A stretch of DNA of 64,000 nt from Rhyzopertha dominica. Taxonomy: Eukaryota > Arthropoda > Insecta > Coleoptera > Bostrichidae. The translations under genes and the position numbers were made by a program. Where the stretch lies: NCBI GenBank assembly GCA_025024175.1, contig QCXZ01000041.1, positions 18,905,786-18,969,785 of the forward strand, given 5' to 3'. Under the pieces are notes generated by a model, which saw only the letters and a list, made by a program, of their open reading frames with translations, had not been told where the DNA came from and searched no databases. Each line of letters opens with the position of its first letter. Positions within the stretch are counted from its first letter, which is position 1. Positions 50,001-63,285 of this stretch are shown in pieces.

Positions 50001-51563
50001 AGTACAGTTACAGTTATGCAGTTCAGTTGTGTCATGTACATACACCAGCAACTTTCATATACAATACCCTTCCCTATTCCATTCTTCAATTCATGACCAG
50101 TTTTCGGCAGGTTTTGTGTCAGGTAAACAAAAACCCAAAAGCATTACAGGGTCAATACGAAATTTGCAGAATTCGATGCCCAGTCACAATGAATTATGTC
50201 AACGAAAAATATTACATCTTCACATAGTTCAAAGCGTGAGAATTGTTAGGTGGTTGTTAGGAGAATAAGATTGAAATAGGTAGAGGAAATTGAATTTGAC
50301 AATATACTGTAATAAAATAAACTTTATATTGACACATAAGTATTTATTATTAAAACAAACGAGAAATTTATTGCATTATTTTACAATCTGCTTGCAGATA
50401 AGATAATTGCATAATCAAGAAAATAAATAAATACTCGAAACCTCAATTTTCTTAAAGAACATTAAGCAACGCCAAAACAGAGATTCTTTTAAGACTCAAA
50501 GTATATGGTTAAACATTAACTTTGGAATTTAAAAAAAGGATTGCTAAAACTGCAAAACGATCATTAAGAACTGGATGCTGTATACTTAGACGTGTAGGCA
50601 AAACTACATTTTAGAAAATGTAATTATATTAGTATGCAAGTCAGATCCTTTATAACTTAATAAACGTTGGAGGTAAGTGTCTAATGAAGTATCACCACAT
50701 TAGAACTTCTGTAGAACGTAGAACCCAAAAAATATGTTTATGTTCTGTTCAACTATTATGGATCTACATAATAATACCTTGGAGTTGAAATACGGGCATT
50801 AGAAGCGGGCGTTATGATATCATAACTCCCGCTTATAATGCTCGCTAATAATACCCGCTCATTTGATTATTATAAACTTATTATTTATTTAATTTCTATT
50901 TTTTACGTTTACATTTTGATGGTTTAACGCACAAATATTGATTAAGAATGTTTGACAGTACATAAATAATGTCAATTTCAATTTCACAATCCATAGGTCA
51001 TTAAAAAACGACATACAAATACAAAACTCAATTTTATTTGATACTAAATTGATAAAAAAACCATCTATTGAGTAGAAAATAAGGCATTGTATGCACCATG
51101 GGCTTTATCAGATTATAATGCCTGTCAGGCGCAATATATATCTCTCCGGGCCAAAGGCCCTCGGGCTACTTTCGCCTTCAGGGCATTATAATCTATATAA
51201 TGCCATTTTTTCTTGCCATTCATTCTCGAATCGTTATATTATAGAGTTTATTATTTTTTACTTACTATTTTAGTGTATTTACGGCTTTAGTTCATAAAAT
51301 TAATTAAACTTTTAAGTATATATTCAACTGGCGTTTCTTTTCAATAACATTTTATAAAAGTTAAATATGTGGTGTATTTGTACTTGGTTAAACAAGTACT
51401 GTAAGTTATGTGCTAGTAGTCATGCTAAATACAAGTTAGTGCTGCAATACCATAAAGAAAGCTAAGAATATACCAAAAGCAGACCCTTAATTGTAATAGT
51501 TGAGCCGAACTCAAACACAAAATTTGTCAAATGTTTAGAAAGCGAAGTCGTTCATAATAATAC

Positions 51564-51625
<62 letters not shown>

Positions 51626-54600
51626 GTATAGTTTATATATTTTTCATTCTAGTGCTGGATTCATCAGGAAGTATTCCGGTAGCCATACTCAGAGGCAACA
51701 CACTTGATCTTGGGTTCTTTGACGAATGTGTAGAAATCAGTCACGAATTTGATGATGATGTCTTAATCGGGAAGTACTGTTTAAGCGGCTTAATTATACC
51801 TCTGTCAAATTCAACTGCTTCAACCAGCGCAGCAAATGCTAATGCAATTTCGCAAAATTTAGTAAGTATAGATGTCACACAGCTACAATTCTATGGTTTT
51901 CTACTATCAAGCAATATAATAACACATCTGGGTCAAAAATTATTATGTCTTCATTTTATATTATTGCACAAAGGTATAACAACGAATTGACTGACTATCT
52001 GAATTCATAACCAGTGTTTCATATAATTATAAACAAATGGTCTATAATTCCGAAGTAAGCTGATATTACCTTAACAAACAGATCTAAGTAGTCATTTTAT
52101 GTAGATATTTTAAAGTGTTTACTCTTGCCATCTTAGAAACAATATAATTAATTAATTAACAGGTTTTCTTTTTGAACGTGAATCTTATTATCAAATACAA
52201 TAAGCATGATGGAAGCTGCAGAAAATTCCTTTGGAGTGTAACTGAATGTATTTATTAAGAATATTTATACGATTAAGGTGTTGCACTGTTTCAAGGATTC
52301 TTATCAACTACAATGAAACAGGAAATACCAAAATTCGAAAGGCGCGAAAAACTACATATCATACATAATATAATGCATATAGAGCTACTTGATCTGCGTT
52401 TGGATGTATTTGCTTTAATAGTAAAACTTAAATGAAAAAATAATGTAAAATGGGGCTAATTTGGTCACAAGGTGCATCACACAACCTTTACTCTTTTTTG
52501 CGTATTACAAGTTAGATTTTCGTTTGCCAGAAATAAAACAAAAATTGTTAGTAGTTAGTAATGGCATACTACTCAATACGAGGAAAATGATATAATTTCC
52601 AATACAATTGGTATAGTGGTACTTGGGGATTTTCTCTTATCTGGTTCTATTGCGGTTTACATATTTCATAACAATTACCCTTGACCAGATTTTAAAGATA
52701 AAATGATACTAAAAATACTAATACTGGGTCTGCAAAGGTGATTGGTGCCCAGCACAGTGGTAAGGAACTGACATCACATAATAACGTGTTCTTTTGACAA
52801 TTGTAGAAAATAACATCCCGGAGGAATTTTATGTTTTATAAAATGATTTCAAAACTTTTCGTATGTTTTGTTTTTACTTTTGGACAAAGAAATTAAATAA
52901 TGGTATCTTGTAATGTAGAACAGCCATCGTTAATTATAAGAAATCTATCGTTCGCAGGTTAGTATAAATAAACCACAGATCCGTATTAGTAATATTTGCT
53001 GATACCTGTCAACGGAATAGGACAATAGCAGAGACTCGCTCTATCGCCTTCTAAACAAAAAGTTTTAATGTGAAAGGGATCGGCGTATGCGTAGCAAATA
53101 TGCTCAAGATCACATATCGTTGGTTTTATTTTTATTTCCTTTTTATTATTATATGAGTGCGCTTGCACCAGCCGCCATTGCTGGTAATATCAACAAAGAG
53201 TAATTATAAAAACTAATGCCACAAATGATTTTATGGACCATATGATAAAAGCAGTAAAAGTAAAAGATCTCTTACACAGAGTGAATTTTTGAGGAGAGCA
53301 CATCTTAAATAACCTTAAATAAAAAACAGGTCATTTTTTAGTCGCCGGGCAACAACTTTTGAGATAAACTTTAATGGAATGAAAAGGGTACTTAGCGGGG
53401 CTTTCAAAATTTCACAAGAGGTCTCGCATGAGTTTTTTTATGAGAACATTCTAGTCACAGGCACAACGCTAATGATTAAAAATATCTTTTTCACGGTGCT
53501 GAGCATAGCTGTCCTCTAGGGATAGCAAGGGCGTTTAAAGAACGGCAACTTAATAAACGTGGACGCTAGGTATGTACATGTACGAAAGTTCCAAGAATAA
53601 ATATAAATAGGGTAATTTAGGTAATTTAGGTAATATAGGGTAATAAGTCAATTGAATGATACGGTCCTGCATAGAAATAGCTTGCTTAGCGTTTTTAAGC
53701 AAGTGACTTGTTCATCTGTAAAGAAAGTTATAATAAAGCTGTGCAAATTCCATTTATGCAAGATGAAAACTCTTCATGACTGCTACGAAGATGACTTAGA
53801 CAGAAGAAACTATGTCAGGAAAGATTACAGTAAATCAACATCTAATGAAGAATATTTGCTTCAAAGAAGAATGCACGGCCTTTTTGAATGACCGCTGTAC
53901 AGTCACGATGGAGCGATCGCATTATGTCGTTAATGCGAGAAACTGGTTAAATCATAGATTATCTGCTCGCTGAAGTGATATATGTTTTACATTATGCTTG
54001 TCATTACAAATAAATATTTTTTTATTTTTTATTATAGCGCGAAAAGATCCAAAATATTCAATATAATAAGTAACTTTATTAATGCTACTTATCTACTGAC
54101 CTACTTATCCCGCAAAAGAGCAAAAATAGTATAATTAATTACATGACGAGACTCCTTGTGAAATAAGCTCTTACATGATGTATCACAAGATGGGTCCTTC
54201 TATTTAACGTTTTCTTAGGGGTGTCCACTAAACACTTATCTCTAAACTTGTTCCCTAAAGCCAGCTGCTTACAAAAAGATATTGTATACCTATAGATTTT
54301 GAAGATTCTGAGTCTCTTATTAATAACTGTAATCGCAAGACTATGTCCCTTATAGTGCTTTATTTTTTCTACCAAATCCAGGAACGATCTGTTTTGTTCG
54401 TTCTGTTCTACTTGGCCGTATCCAGAAGGTAATTAAACAAGCCCAGTTTACGGTATTTTTAACGATGAAGGCCAGTATGATGTTTTTAATTCTTATAGAA
54501 TCTGTCGTGTGAGATAACTAGTTTATCAAATGTTTAATTTTAATCCAAAATTTGTTGCATCCACTGTAAATCGTGGCCAAAGAAGCGTATTTTTATTGGG

Positions 54601-57600
54601 TTATTTTCTAAGGAACTGCGATGGCTCTATTTTATTTGCTTGTGTCATGAAAGACTAATTCTTTAAAACACGATGTTTTCTCACAGTATATAATTGAGAA
54701 ATGATGTGATGTGTTATTTTAGGTACCATAGTAACGCAGCTAAACAAAAAAGGCAAGCAAATTTTGAACTTTAGTTAAACAATACAACAGTGACATTATT
54801 TATCAAATATAACGAACACATCTAGCAATTCATATGATTATCGTCTTTCTCTCTTTCTGTAGTAGTACAAATATATATTTTATTGGAATAAATTTATTTT
54901 TATCAGTAGAACCTATCAATTAATCAGCAGCTCAAAAATGTACATTAGGGTGTTAAAAATAAAATAAAATAACTCCATCTCATCTATGTTTGATTGTATA
55001 CTAATTAGTTACAAACCACTTAATTAAACATTAAACACTATTTTCATGGAATATCGTTCCTCCATCAAATACACGTTGGATTTTAACAATAATAACGCAC
55101 TGCTCTTTCGTCAGCACATTAATATATCTATCTAATACTAATTCTGTTACAACAGGCAAACGCTGGAATCCCAAGTCTAAACCCTAGGGAAAATACCGAA
55201 GTAGAAATACCTGAATATGTAACTACANCTGTATGCATTCNTGATGCTTGCAGTCCTACGGATATTTTCAGCTATTTAGGTTATGATACCTATTGTACAA
55301 CCCGACACGACTACAAGCAATGGGATGGTGGGGACATAGCTTTCACGTAATATATAGTTCACTAATACCAATTTTCACCTAAAATTTTGATACTTACAGC
55401 ATAATGTCTGGTGTCATTGTGGTCTGCATGGCACTAAGCACAGCGTATGATGTATATTTAGAGAAAAATACGAAAAGTAAGTACTGTTCTAACAAAGAAT
55501 TTAGAACTACTGTTGTTGATAGAGAATAAATTTTAGAGAAGCCGCATCCATTGCTGGTCGCCTTTTCACTATATACCAATGGAAGGAAAATCATTAATGT
55601 CTCCCACACCGGTCAGATCTCTTGTCTAAACGGAATAAAAGTGCTGAGTATGTTTTGGGTAGTGATGGGACATAGATTCTCAATGCAACAAGTGATTGGT
55701 ATCGTTGATACTTTAGATACATATGAGGTACGGCTGATACTACAAATTAGTTTTAATTATACAATAAGGTAACGGTAACCAATTTAAGTGGATGAAGAGA
55801 TGGTATTCATTTTACGTCTTAATGGCACCCTTAGCCGTAGACACATTCTTATTTGTATCTGGAATACTGCTTAGTAATTCTTTTTTAAAAACTATGAGGA
55901 AGCCGAAAGCAAGATTTAACCTATTAATGTACTATGTACACAGGTACTTAAGGTTGGTGATTAATTTTTTTCTCTTACATGCTGTTCTAAATAAGACTAC
56001 GTTTTTATAGACTGACACCAGCATTGGGGGCATTATGGTTCTTTCAAATCACAATAATCAGACGTTTAGGAAGTGGTCCAATGTGGATCAGAATTGTGGA
56101 GACTTATAAGGAGAGATGTGTTAAAAGATGGTGGCAAATATTTTTATATATTCAAAACTACTTTGATTACAACGATATGGTAAGACGAAAACATCATTAA
56201 GCGTCATAACGATTTCTTTATTGCTGACTCGTTTTATTACATATTTGATTGGTACGAAGTAAGGAACAATCCTAACTAAAACTGAAATGGCATTGCTTAG
56301 GAATTGAATTTGAACGTTTGTATTTAAAATGCTTTTTTGTCAACTCAAAAACTTCCAGATGGTGCTTCATCTTTTTAATTCATTTCACTCACCAGAGAAC
56401 TATAACTGTTAGAGTTGTAAGCTTTCCTTCAATAAAATTTAAAAAGGACCAGGCAAGTTTGAGGTCACCTTGCACTAACATTAACCATTTCTATATAATG
56501 ATTTCTTTTACTTTAAGCCACATATTAAGGCGGCATGTAGTTTACATTTGTGACTTTTGGCATAGTAACACAAGTGACAGTTGTATAAAATCTGACGAAC
56601 TACGAACTAGACCACAACAGCCTACAATAATCAGATCGAATAGTGCTTACTTAGTTTATTGTATGTCTAAAATCGTTAAATAACAAAAGATCGTTAATTT
56701 AATACAAAAGAACACTTAATTTTGACTAGAACTAACCATGCTCTTTTAGGCAAAAGATAAACATCGAGCTATATTATGAGATGCAGATTGTTGTTCATAG
56801 ATTCGGAAAATGATTTTATCTGCATTTTTATAATGGTAAATAAACACCTGTTAGCTTTTCAGTAAATCCTTCTATAAAAAGAACACGTGAACATGAACAG
56901 TCGGCTAAATATAAGATGCGGTCTTTTTTCAGCAAAATTAAAATACGGATCTAAATAACATAGTTTTAAATAAAGCATCTTAAAGAAGTAGTACTTATTC
57001 ACCACCAGTTAATGGCACTACATCTTACCAAATACATAGCATTTAAGACTTTTACCTTTCAGAAGCAATTGATAAAAATATTTGTTGAAGAAGCTGTATT
57101 CTGGGATATGCAATGATTTCGTATTTTTTAGAGATTCTTCGATCCAGTGCTTTTTTTTGTTATTCTTTTGACAATGATACGAGTAGCTTTAGCCCTCTTT
57201 TGGTACTTTTGGTTTGGAGTACCTAATACGCTAGGGAGTTCAAGTAACGAACGTTGAATACTAATTATTTTTAGTGTCTCCTGCACACCTGGTATCTCTC
57301 CATAGATATGCAAGTGTTTATTATATCTCCACTACTCCTCATCCCTATATTGAAATGGCCTAAGCTCATGAAATATGCAGGAATGCCGTTCGTGATATTC
57401 CTCTCAATTTTATGTCCTTTGCTAATCATCTACTTCTACGATTTGGAATTGTAGGTACTTAATAAACCACTCATGTATCCATAACTAATTATACGCATAT
57501 TTCAGTTGGACTACAGATTACTATCAGTATTACTACTATGTAACCCACACCAGATTAGCACCTTGGTTGATGGGAATAACTTTTGGAGCATACATTCTTG

Positions 57601-58820
57601 AGAAAGATAAATATCACATCAGCGGAGCCCTAAACATAACTGGTTGGAGTGTTATGTTTGCAGTATTAGCAGCTCTGTTTTTAAGTCAGAACCATGTCGT
57701 TAATAATCATGAGAGATTGAGGACTACCTTCTATATGGATTTACAAAGACCTGTCTGGGCACTCTGCCTAGGCTGGATATGCTTTGCTTCCATTTATGGA
57801 TATGGAGGTAACGTGTACCGTAATAAATAAAATAATAAAAGTTTGGAGATCGAGATGAGAGAATAAATGTAAACATAACTGAAAAATTAAATAGCTGGTG
57901 ACTTCAAATCCCTTTATACATCGGATAAAAATGGGTGCATAAACAAAACGTGCTGAATCAGAAAGCAACGACCTACGAAATCAATGAATATACAATAATA
58001 AGCAAGAGATGTGATATTAATTAACAACCAATCAAAGTACAAAAGTGCTGCATTTTAGTGTCATTTATACATGTTAATCCTCCTTAGAATCCCTGAAGTG
58101 AGATATTTTGGTAAAAAAGAATCACTAATGAAGCTCTAAAACTTTACAGGAATATGTTTATAACATTTTCCAGGTACATAAAAATAAGTAGTTTTAGATG
58201 TGACTTAATAAGCCTAAAGTAGCAGCTTTTTAATTCACTCTGTAATTTATAATACAGAATACTCGAAAAATGTACATTGTAGTTTAGTAATGTTTGATGT
58301 TGCAAAGTTGATTGCCTCTTTTTTTAGGCATCATCAACTGGTTCCTGTCCTTACCTGTGTTCCAAGTACTATCAAAACTTACATATTCTGTGTACTTAGT
58401 GCACGTTTCAATTTTNGTCCTTAGTGCTTCGTCACAAAGATCCCTTTATGCGTTTAATGATTTTCAAAGCGTAAGTAAGATTTCAAAATAATTCCTCTGA
58501 AAGGCTCTAACAAAGGTTTTTTTCAGATGTACCTGGTATTTGCGGACATAGTCTTATCGTTTGGGCTAGGAACAATATGGACGCTGTGCTTTGAGTCACC
58601 GGTGATGGCAATAGAAAGATACGTTTTTGGAGGAGGTAAAACAAGCGACCACGAATAGGTGACAAACAACAATGCTATTTTAATTATAGGGCGTGCAAAA
58701 ACCACCAAACTAAAAACAGACAGTGGGAACAACATGACGGAAAATGTTGCAGGATCAGAGCATAAAATCGCTATTCCTGAAGATGGGAAGGAAGCTGAAG
58801 ATGCTAGAACACAAACCTGA
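47041..58820 (+). CDS. Gene D: NRF-6-like membrane acyltransferase, complete, about 682 residues
   Basis: Twelve exons: 47041-47227, 51653-51861, 55156-55346, 55400-55476, 55537-55727, 55789-55952, 56011-56179, 57275-57450, 57506-57807, 58328-58470, 58527-58635, 58690-58820, all in phase. The signal peptide is MKLLHFCIITLSACWATG, followed by LDKEAF. A sequon (NSS) sits just before the first of six N-terminal cysteines (SERC; FDEC; KYC; VCI-x-DAC; YC). The core has FWVVMGHR (His267), APLAVDTFLFVSG, LTPALGALWFFQ, THTRLAPWLMG and LQRPVWALC. The acidic, lysine-containing tail ends ARTQT. Three N bases fall in coding sequence: 55228, 55241 (inside the CIPDAC-type motif) and 58416; none forces a stop. 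An (AAT)n tract ends 28 nt before the exon 2 acceptor. The exon 6 acceptor (55787-55788) has a poor pyrimidine tract and intron 5 is only 61 nt. It is the last gene seen in the array. Confidence 0.92.
50796..50841. repeat. Near-perfect palindrome
   Basis: The core 50803-50834 reads AAGCGGGCGTTATGAT then ATCATAACTCCCGCTT, with one mismatched pair. The arms continue outward as GCATTAG / ATAATGC. Confidence 0.8.
51110..51194. repeat. Foldback structure
   Basis: AGATTATAATGCC (51110 on) and GGCATTATAATCT (to 51194) are exact inverses. CAGGCG / CGCC..CAGGG pairs lie inside them and a GGGCCaaaGGCCC mini-hairpin sits near the centre. It shares the TAATGC arm motif with the palindrome 300 bp upstream, so the two may be halves or relatives of one element. 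Confidence 0.7.
51564..51624. repeat. (AAT)n microsatellite
   Basis: About 20 uninterrupted AAT units ending 28 nt before the exon 2 acceptor of gene D. Confidence 0.95.
51862..55155 (+). other. Intron 2 of gene D
   Basis: A 3.3-kb AT-rich intron. The only structure I see is a short GGTAATTTA-type repeat at about 53609-53645. An open stretch at 53652-53891 matches no known family. Confidence 0.65.
56180..57274 (+). other. Intron 7 of gene D
   Basis: A 1.1-kb AT-rich intron (this intron is 74 bp in B and 119 bp in C). Nothing recognisable is inside. Confidence 0.65.
57808..58327 (+). other. Intron 9 of gene D
   Basis: A 520-bp AT-rich intron ending in a run of T before the acceptor. No feature is visible. 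Confidence 0.65.
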
Positions 58821-58949
58821 TTTACTCGTATAATTTTCTTTACTGTGAAAAATGATGTACAAAAGTTACAGCTGTAATTTGTAAATTAAAAAAAGAGATT
58901 CAAAGTTGAAATTTAATTCTTATCAGTTTCTACAAATGCATTATCGGGA

Positions 58950-58955
58950 AATAAA
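58950..58955 (+). terminator. Candidate poly(A) signal of gene D
   Basis: AATAAA lies 129 nt after the gene D stop, within an A-rich run that contains a second overlapping hexamer. Confidence 0.45.
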
Positions 58956-60094
58956 AAAAATAAACATTTGTTCGAAAAAATATGTACATATGTAAACAAC
59001 AATTTGAACCAACAATTCACTGAACACAAATAATGACTACCCACAAAGGTAAACGCAAAAAAGTAATCAACATAGAGTTTTTTAAATATCCCTTACGTTA
59101 AGCTTAAAGTGGGTCGTATCTTAGTTTTTCATTAGGGTTTCATTAGGATGACGGTGACGCTTTTGCTGGGATAAAATTTGTGAACTATGAAAATAGCTTA
59201 GGGCACCGACGTAATGAAGGAAATTTTGTTTAAGAGAAAGTTGCCTGAAGAATAACTGCTTTGACGCTTTTAACTACTAATAGGTAGACATAGGTAAACT
59301 ATTCAGAATTATACAGAATTTTGCATCAATACCAGTAGTTTTTTATATGGTTCTATTTGAGATAAGAAAGATATTTGCGTTCAAAGTGGACTAAATATAA
59401 TAAGCACCCTGTATAAAATTAACAAACTAGAAAAATACTGATAAATTTCATCTTAATACGCTATATTAGTGCTTAGTGCTGACGTAGGTGCCTGCCATTT
59501 TTCTGCGGTACCTCGAAGTCCTGGATAAAAACAAACGTAGTTGACATAATCTGCGAAACGGAGCTCAGTGTCGGGGGCAGTTTTCTAGCTTTAAAACAAT
59601 ATTTAGAAGTGTTACTGTGTATGTTTGAGTAGCTTACAGTCCTTCTCTTATTATTACAAGCCAAAATTACATTTAGTTACAATGTATTGTTGAAAAGCTT
59701 AACCTAGAATACGTGCGTATGTTGAGCATTACAATTTACATGTACCAGAAAATGATAATGCACTGGGTCCCTGGATGTTTTCGTTATACTGAGAGAGAAA
59801 GATGTAAATCATGCAGCACTTATTTTAGGTTGTATTTCGACAATAGATTGTAACTAAATTTAATTTTTGTTTGTAATACTTAATTACTTACTTAATATTC
59901 TGATACAACTTGTAAATTGTAATGCTCTACACACGTACTCGGTGTATGTTAAACTTTACAACAATATATTGTAACTAAGTATCACGTCGGTTTGTAATAC
60001 TTGATAAGTAAAGCGAAGGAGTGTAAACTACCCAAGCATACACAGTAACACTTTTAAAGTATTTTTTTAAAACTATCTTGACGTACCGCTGCAA
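58956..60094. other. Downstream flank of gene D
   Basis: AT-rich sequence without a recognisable gene. GCACCCTGTATAAAAT near 59404-59419 resembles the terminus of a decayed mariner-type element. Confidence 0.5.
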
Positions 60095-63000
60095 AATGGC
60101 TGCCATCTACATCACATTAATATAGCATATAGCATGGCCACCTCTAATGGCAACAGCGCAGTTGTTGTAGCACAAAGCCGACTCGCCGGAATCCGAAAGA
60201 TGCGCGCGTAAAATATATAATGTCAAACCTACTTTATCGATAGGGCTTTTGAGGTATTTTTTTCATAGTATTCCTCAAATTTCGTAAAAGCTGACATCCG
60301 CTTTGAAAATGCAAATCATTTGCCATATTCGCTTCAAGTTCGCTTGAAAGGGAGCGAAATAAATTGGGGTACGTAGTGTTATTTCGAAGTATCCAGACAC
60401 TGTATATTTTTGAAAATCAGAAAAACTTTCAGCGGCAAAGTTATACAGGAAGGATGGAATTTTATATAATTGAAGGATATGTGGCGATAACTTGAATAGG
60501 AACAAAATTTTAAGTCCAAAGCAAGCACCTCGTGCATTAGAGATATACCCAGGTAAATGTCATGGCGTGCAAACTCTGCCACAATCACAGAATTAATTTA
60601 ACTGTGAATGTTGAATTTTACTTGTTACATTTTTTATAAATCATACTGAGACAAAGGATTATTTTATGAGCATTAGGAAGACCACATACGTTACAAAAGA
60701 AATATTATGTACTTACATTTATTTCTAGTGAAACCATTTATTTTTTTAATTTAAATATAAAATATATCATCTCTGAAGTAACAATAAATAAACCTGATGC
60801 CAAACAGTTTGGTTAGATTTCCTGAGATGTTAAGACATGTACATAACAAGAGAGAAGCTATAAATATATTTAGATAAGTATTTCTAAAAATAAAGTATTT
60901 AGCATTTCTTATATTTAAATCTGAGTATACAATTAATTTGAAAGTACCTTGAAATAATTATTTAACTAAGCATTATTAACAATTGACACGAGAGATTTTC
61001 TTGTACATTTTACACCATTATTGCATAAGTAGTAATGTAGTTGATTCTCAAAAAAGAAAATGCAATTCGTTCACTTGAAACACTTAAAATAACGTTTTGT
61101 TTTGTAGGTACTTGCAGACATAAACAGTCTCTCAAATTTTGCAGATATGCACATCTGCATCACGCACACGTTCAACAACAATTTTATATGGCACTCCAAC
61201 GTTTATTAAATTGTAATAAGGACCTGGCCAATGATCATTACCTTTCACTAATTTAAATTTAATGCATTCATTAAATGCATTCAAAAGCAATTAAATTGTC
61301 GTCTAAGTTTGAATGCAACAGAATCGCTAATATAAACTATATTTGATTCGTCAAACGTCTAGGTAGTTGTAGTTAATGTCACAAGAAATAGCAGCTGATG
61401 CAGTATCTTCTAAATTTGACAAAACAATGATTGGCCTTTTGGTAGTGCTTCACAGACAGTCTCAAAGCACGAAGTGGAAAGTTGTAAATTCAGCACTGAG
61501 TAGATTGTAATGCAAATATATATTATTATTATTTATCCGCAGTTTTGGTTCTGACTTGAAAATTTCATTAGCGATTATACCAAAATTTCTGCCGACCATT
61601 TGCCAGTAACAGCCTAATCTAGATTTCAAATTATGGGTCTAAACACTGCACTAGTGCAAGGGGTACGTCATATATCAATCCATTCAATTTAAACAGAATC
61701 GGCCTTGTGAGCGCTGTATACCAAATTGATGTGGCCGCGGCATTCTTAAAAGTGGCCATGCTTATAGTCATGGCCACCTCTAAAAAGGTCGCGGCCGTAG
61801 TATATGGCAACAGCGCATTTGTTGTAGCATTAGGGCGATACGCCGGGATCCGAAAAGCGCGCGTAGTATATATAACGTCATATCTACTTTATTAATAGGG
61901 CTTTCGAGGTATTTTTTTCAGAATGCTCCTAACATTTCTTAAAAGGTGACACCTATTTGTAAATCATTTGCCATGTTCGCTTCAAATTCGCTTGAAACGG
62001 TGCGAAATAAAGTTGAGGTAGGTAGTGTTATTTCGATGTATCCAGGTACTATATGTATATTTTTGAAAATCATAAAAACTTCCAGTGGCAAAGTCATACA
62101 GAATGGGTAAAATTCTATATTATTGAAGGAATTGTCGCGATAACTTCAATAGGAACGAAATTACGAGTCAAAAGCAAGCAAGCTTTAGTAAAACCCAGGT
62201 AAATGTCATGGCGTGCAAACTTTGTCACGAATCGTAGTAATTATTTAAATGTGACTATTGAATTTTACTTGCTTGTTACATTCAGAGGTGCTTTATTTTT
62301 AATAAATCGTCTAACATAATACTGAAACAAAGGGTTTATTTTACAGCACTACGACGACCACATACGTTACAAAAGAAATTGTGTGTACTTACAATATTTC
62401 TAGTGAAACAATTTATTTGGTATACTTAAATATAAAATACATCAACTCTGCAGTAACAAGAAATAAACTTGATATTCCAAAACATTTTAATAAGAGCTTT
62501 TGAGATGTTAAGAACTACCTAACAAGAGAAAAGGTATATATATTATTTACAAGTATTTCTAAAAATAAAATATTTATCATTTCTTATAATTAAGTCTGAG
62601 GCTACAGTTTATTCGAACGTACCCTAAAATAACAACAATTATTAACAATTGACACGAGAGATTTTATTGTTATTTTACGCCATTAAGTAGTACTGTAAAA
62701 ATAACCTTTTTTTATAGGTACTTGCCGACATAAACAATCTCTCAATGTTTTTCAGATATTCACATTTGCATCATGCACACTACGTGTTTCACACGTTCGA
62801 TAACAATTCCTAGATGGCGAAGAAAACTCCCCCGTTTAATGAATTGTAATAAGCATCTGGTCCATGATCATTACCTTTCGTTCATTTCAATTTAATGCCT
62901 TAAATACATTCAAAAGCAATCAAGTTTTCGTCCAAGTTTGAATGCAACAGAATCGCTAATATAAAATATAGGTAGATACTTGATTTTTCAAACGTCTAGG

Positions 63001-63285
63001 TAGTTGTAGTTAAATGTGACAAAAATAACAAGCTGTGGTATCTTCTAGATTTGATAAAACTATGACTGGTTTTTGGTAGCAGTTGGTTGGTGTAGAGTTG
63101 TAAATTTCCGCACTGAGTAGACTGCAAATATACTTTTAATCTGCAGTTTTTGTTTTGNCTCGAAAACTTGATTAGCGATTATATTAAAATTTCTNCCCAC
63201 TATTTNCCTGTAAGAGCCAAATCTAGATTCCAAATTATCGATCTGAACACCCTACACAACACTAGTACACTAGTGCGGCCGCGGC
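60095..63285. repeat. Tandem duplication of a non-coding unit of about 1.6 kb
   Basis: Unit 1 (about 60095-61730) and unit 2 (about 61731-63272) match in the same order. Shared landmarks are catggccacctcta (60133 and 61769), gagcgaaataaa / gtgcgaaataaa, catttctta (60903 and 62578), gtacttgc.gacataaac (about 61110 and 62719) and gtctaggtagttgtagtt (about 61359 and 62995). The offset drifts from 1636 to about 1675 because of small indels. A gcggccgcggcc motif marks the junction after each copy. Neither copy holds an open frame like a known protein. Confidence 0.8.

Larger units (their letters stand above)
47228..51652 (+). other. Intron 1 of gene D
   Basis: A 4.4-kb intron, ten times longer than intron 1 of B (432 bp) and about 60 times longer than that of C (74 bp). 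It includes two foldback structures (50796-50841, 51110-51194), an (AAT)n microsatellite near its end and a GAGTACGCCACTGG motif (about 49621-49634), the reverse of the CAGTGGCGTA found near 45140. No exon is seen. Confidence 0.65.

Noticed and set aside
53652..53891. 79-codon open stretch in intron 2 of gene D
   Set aside because: No similarity to any family I know and no supporting context.
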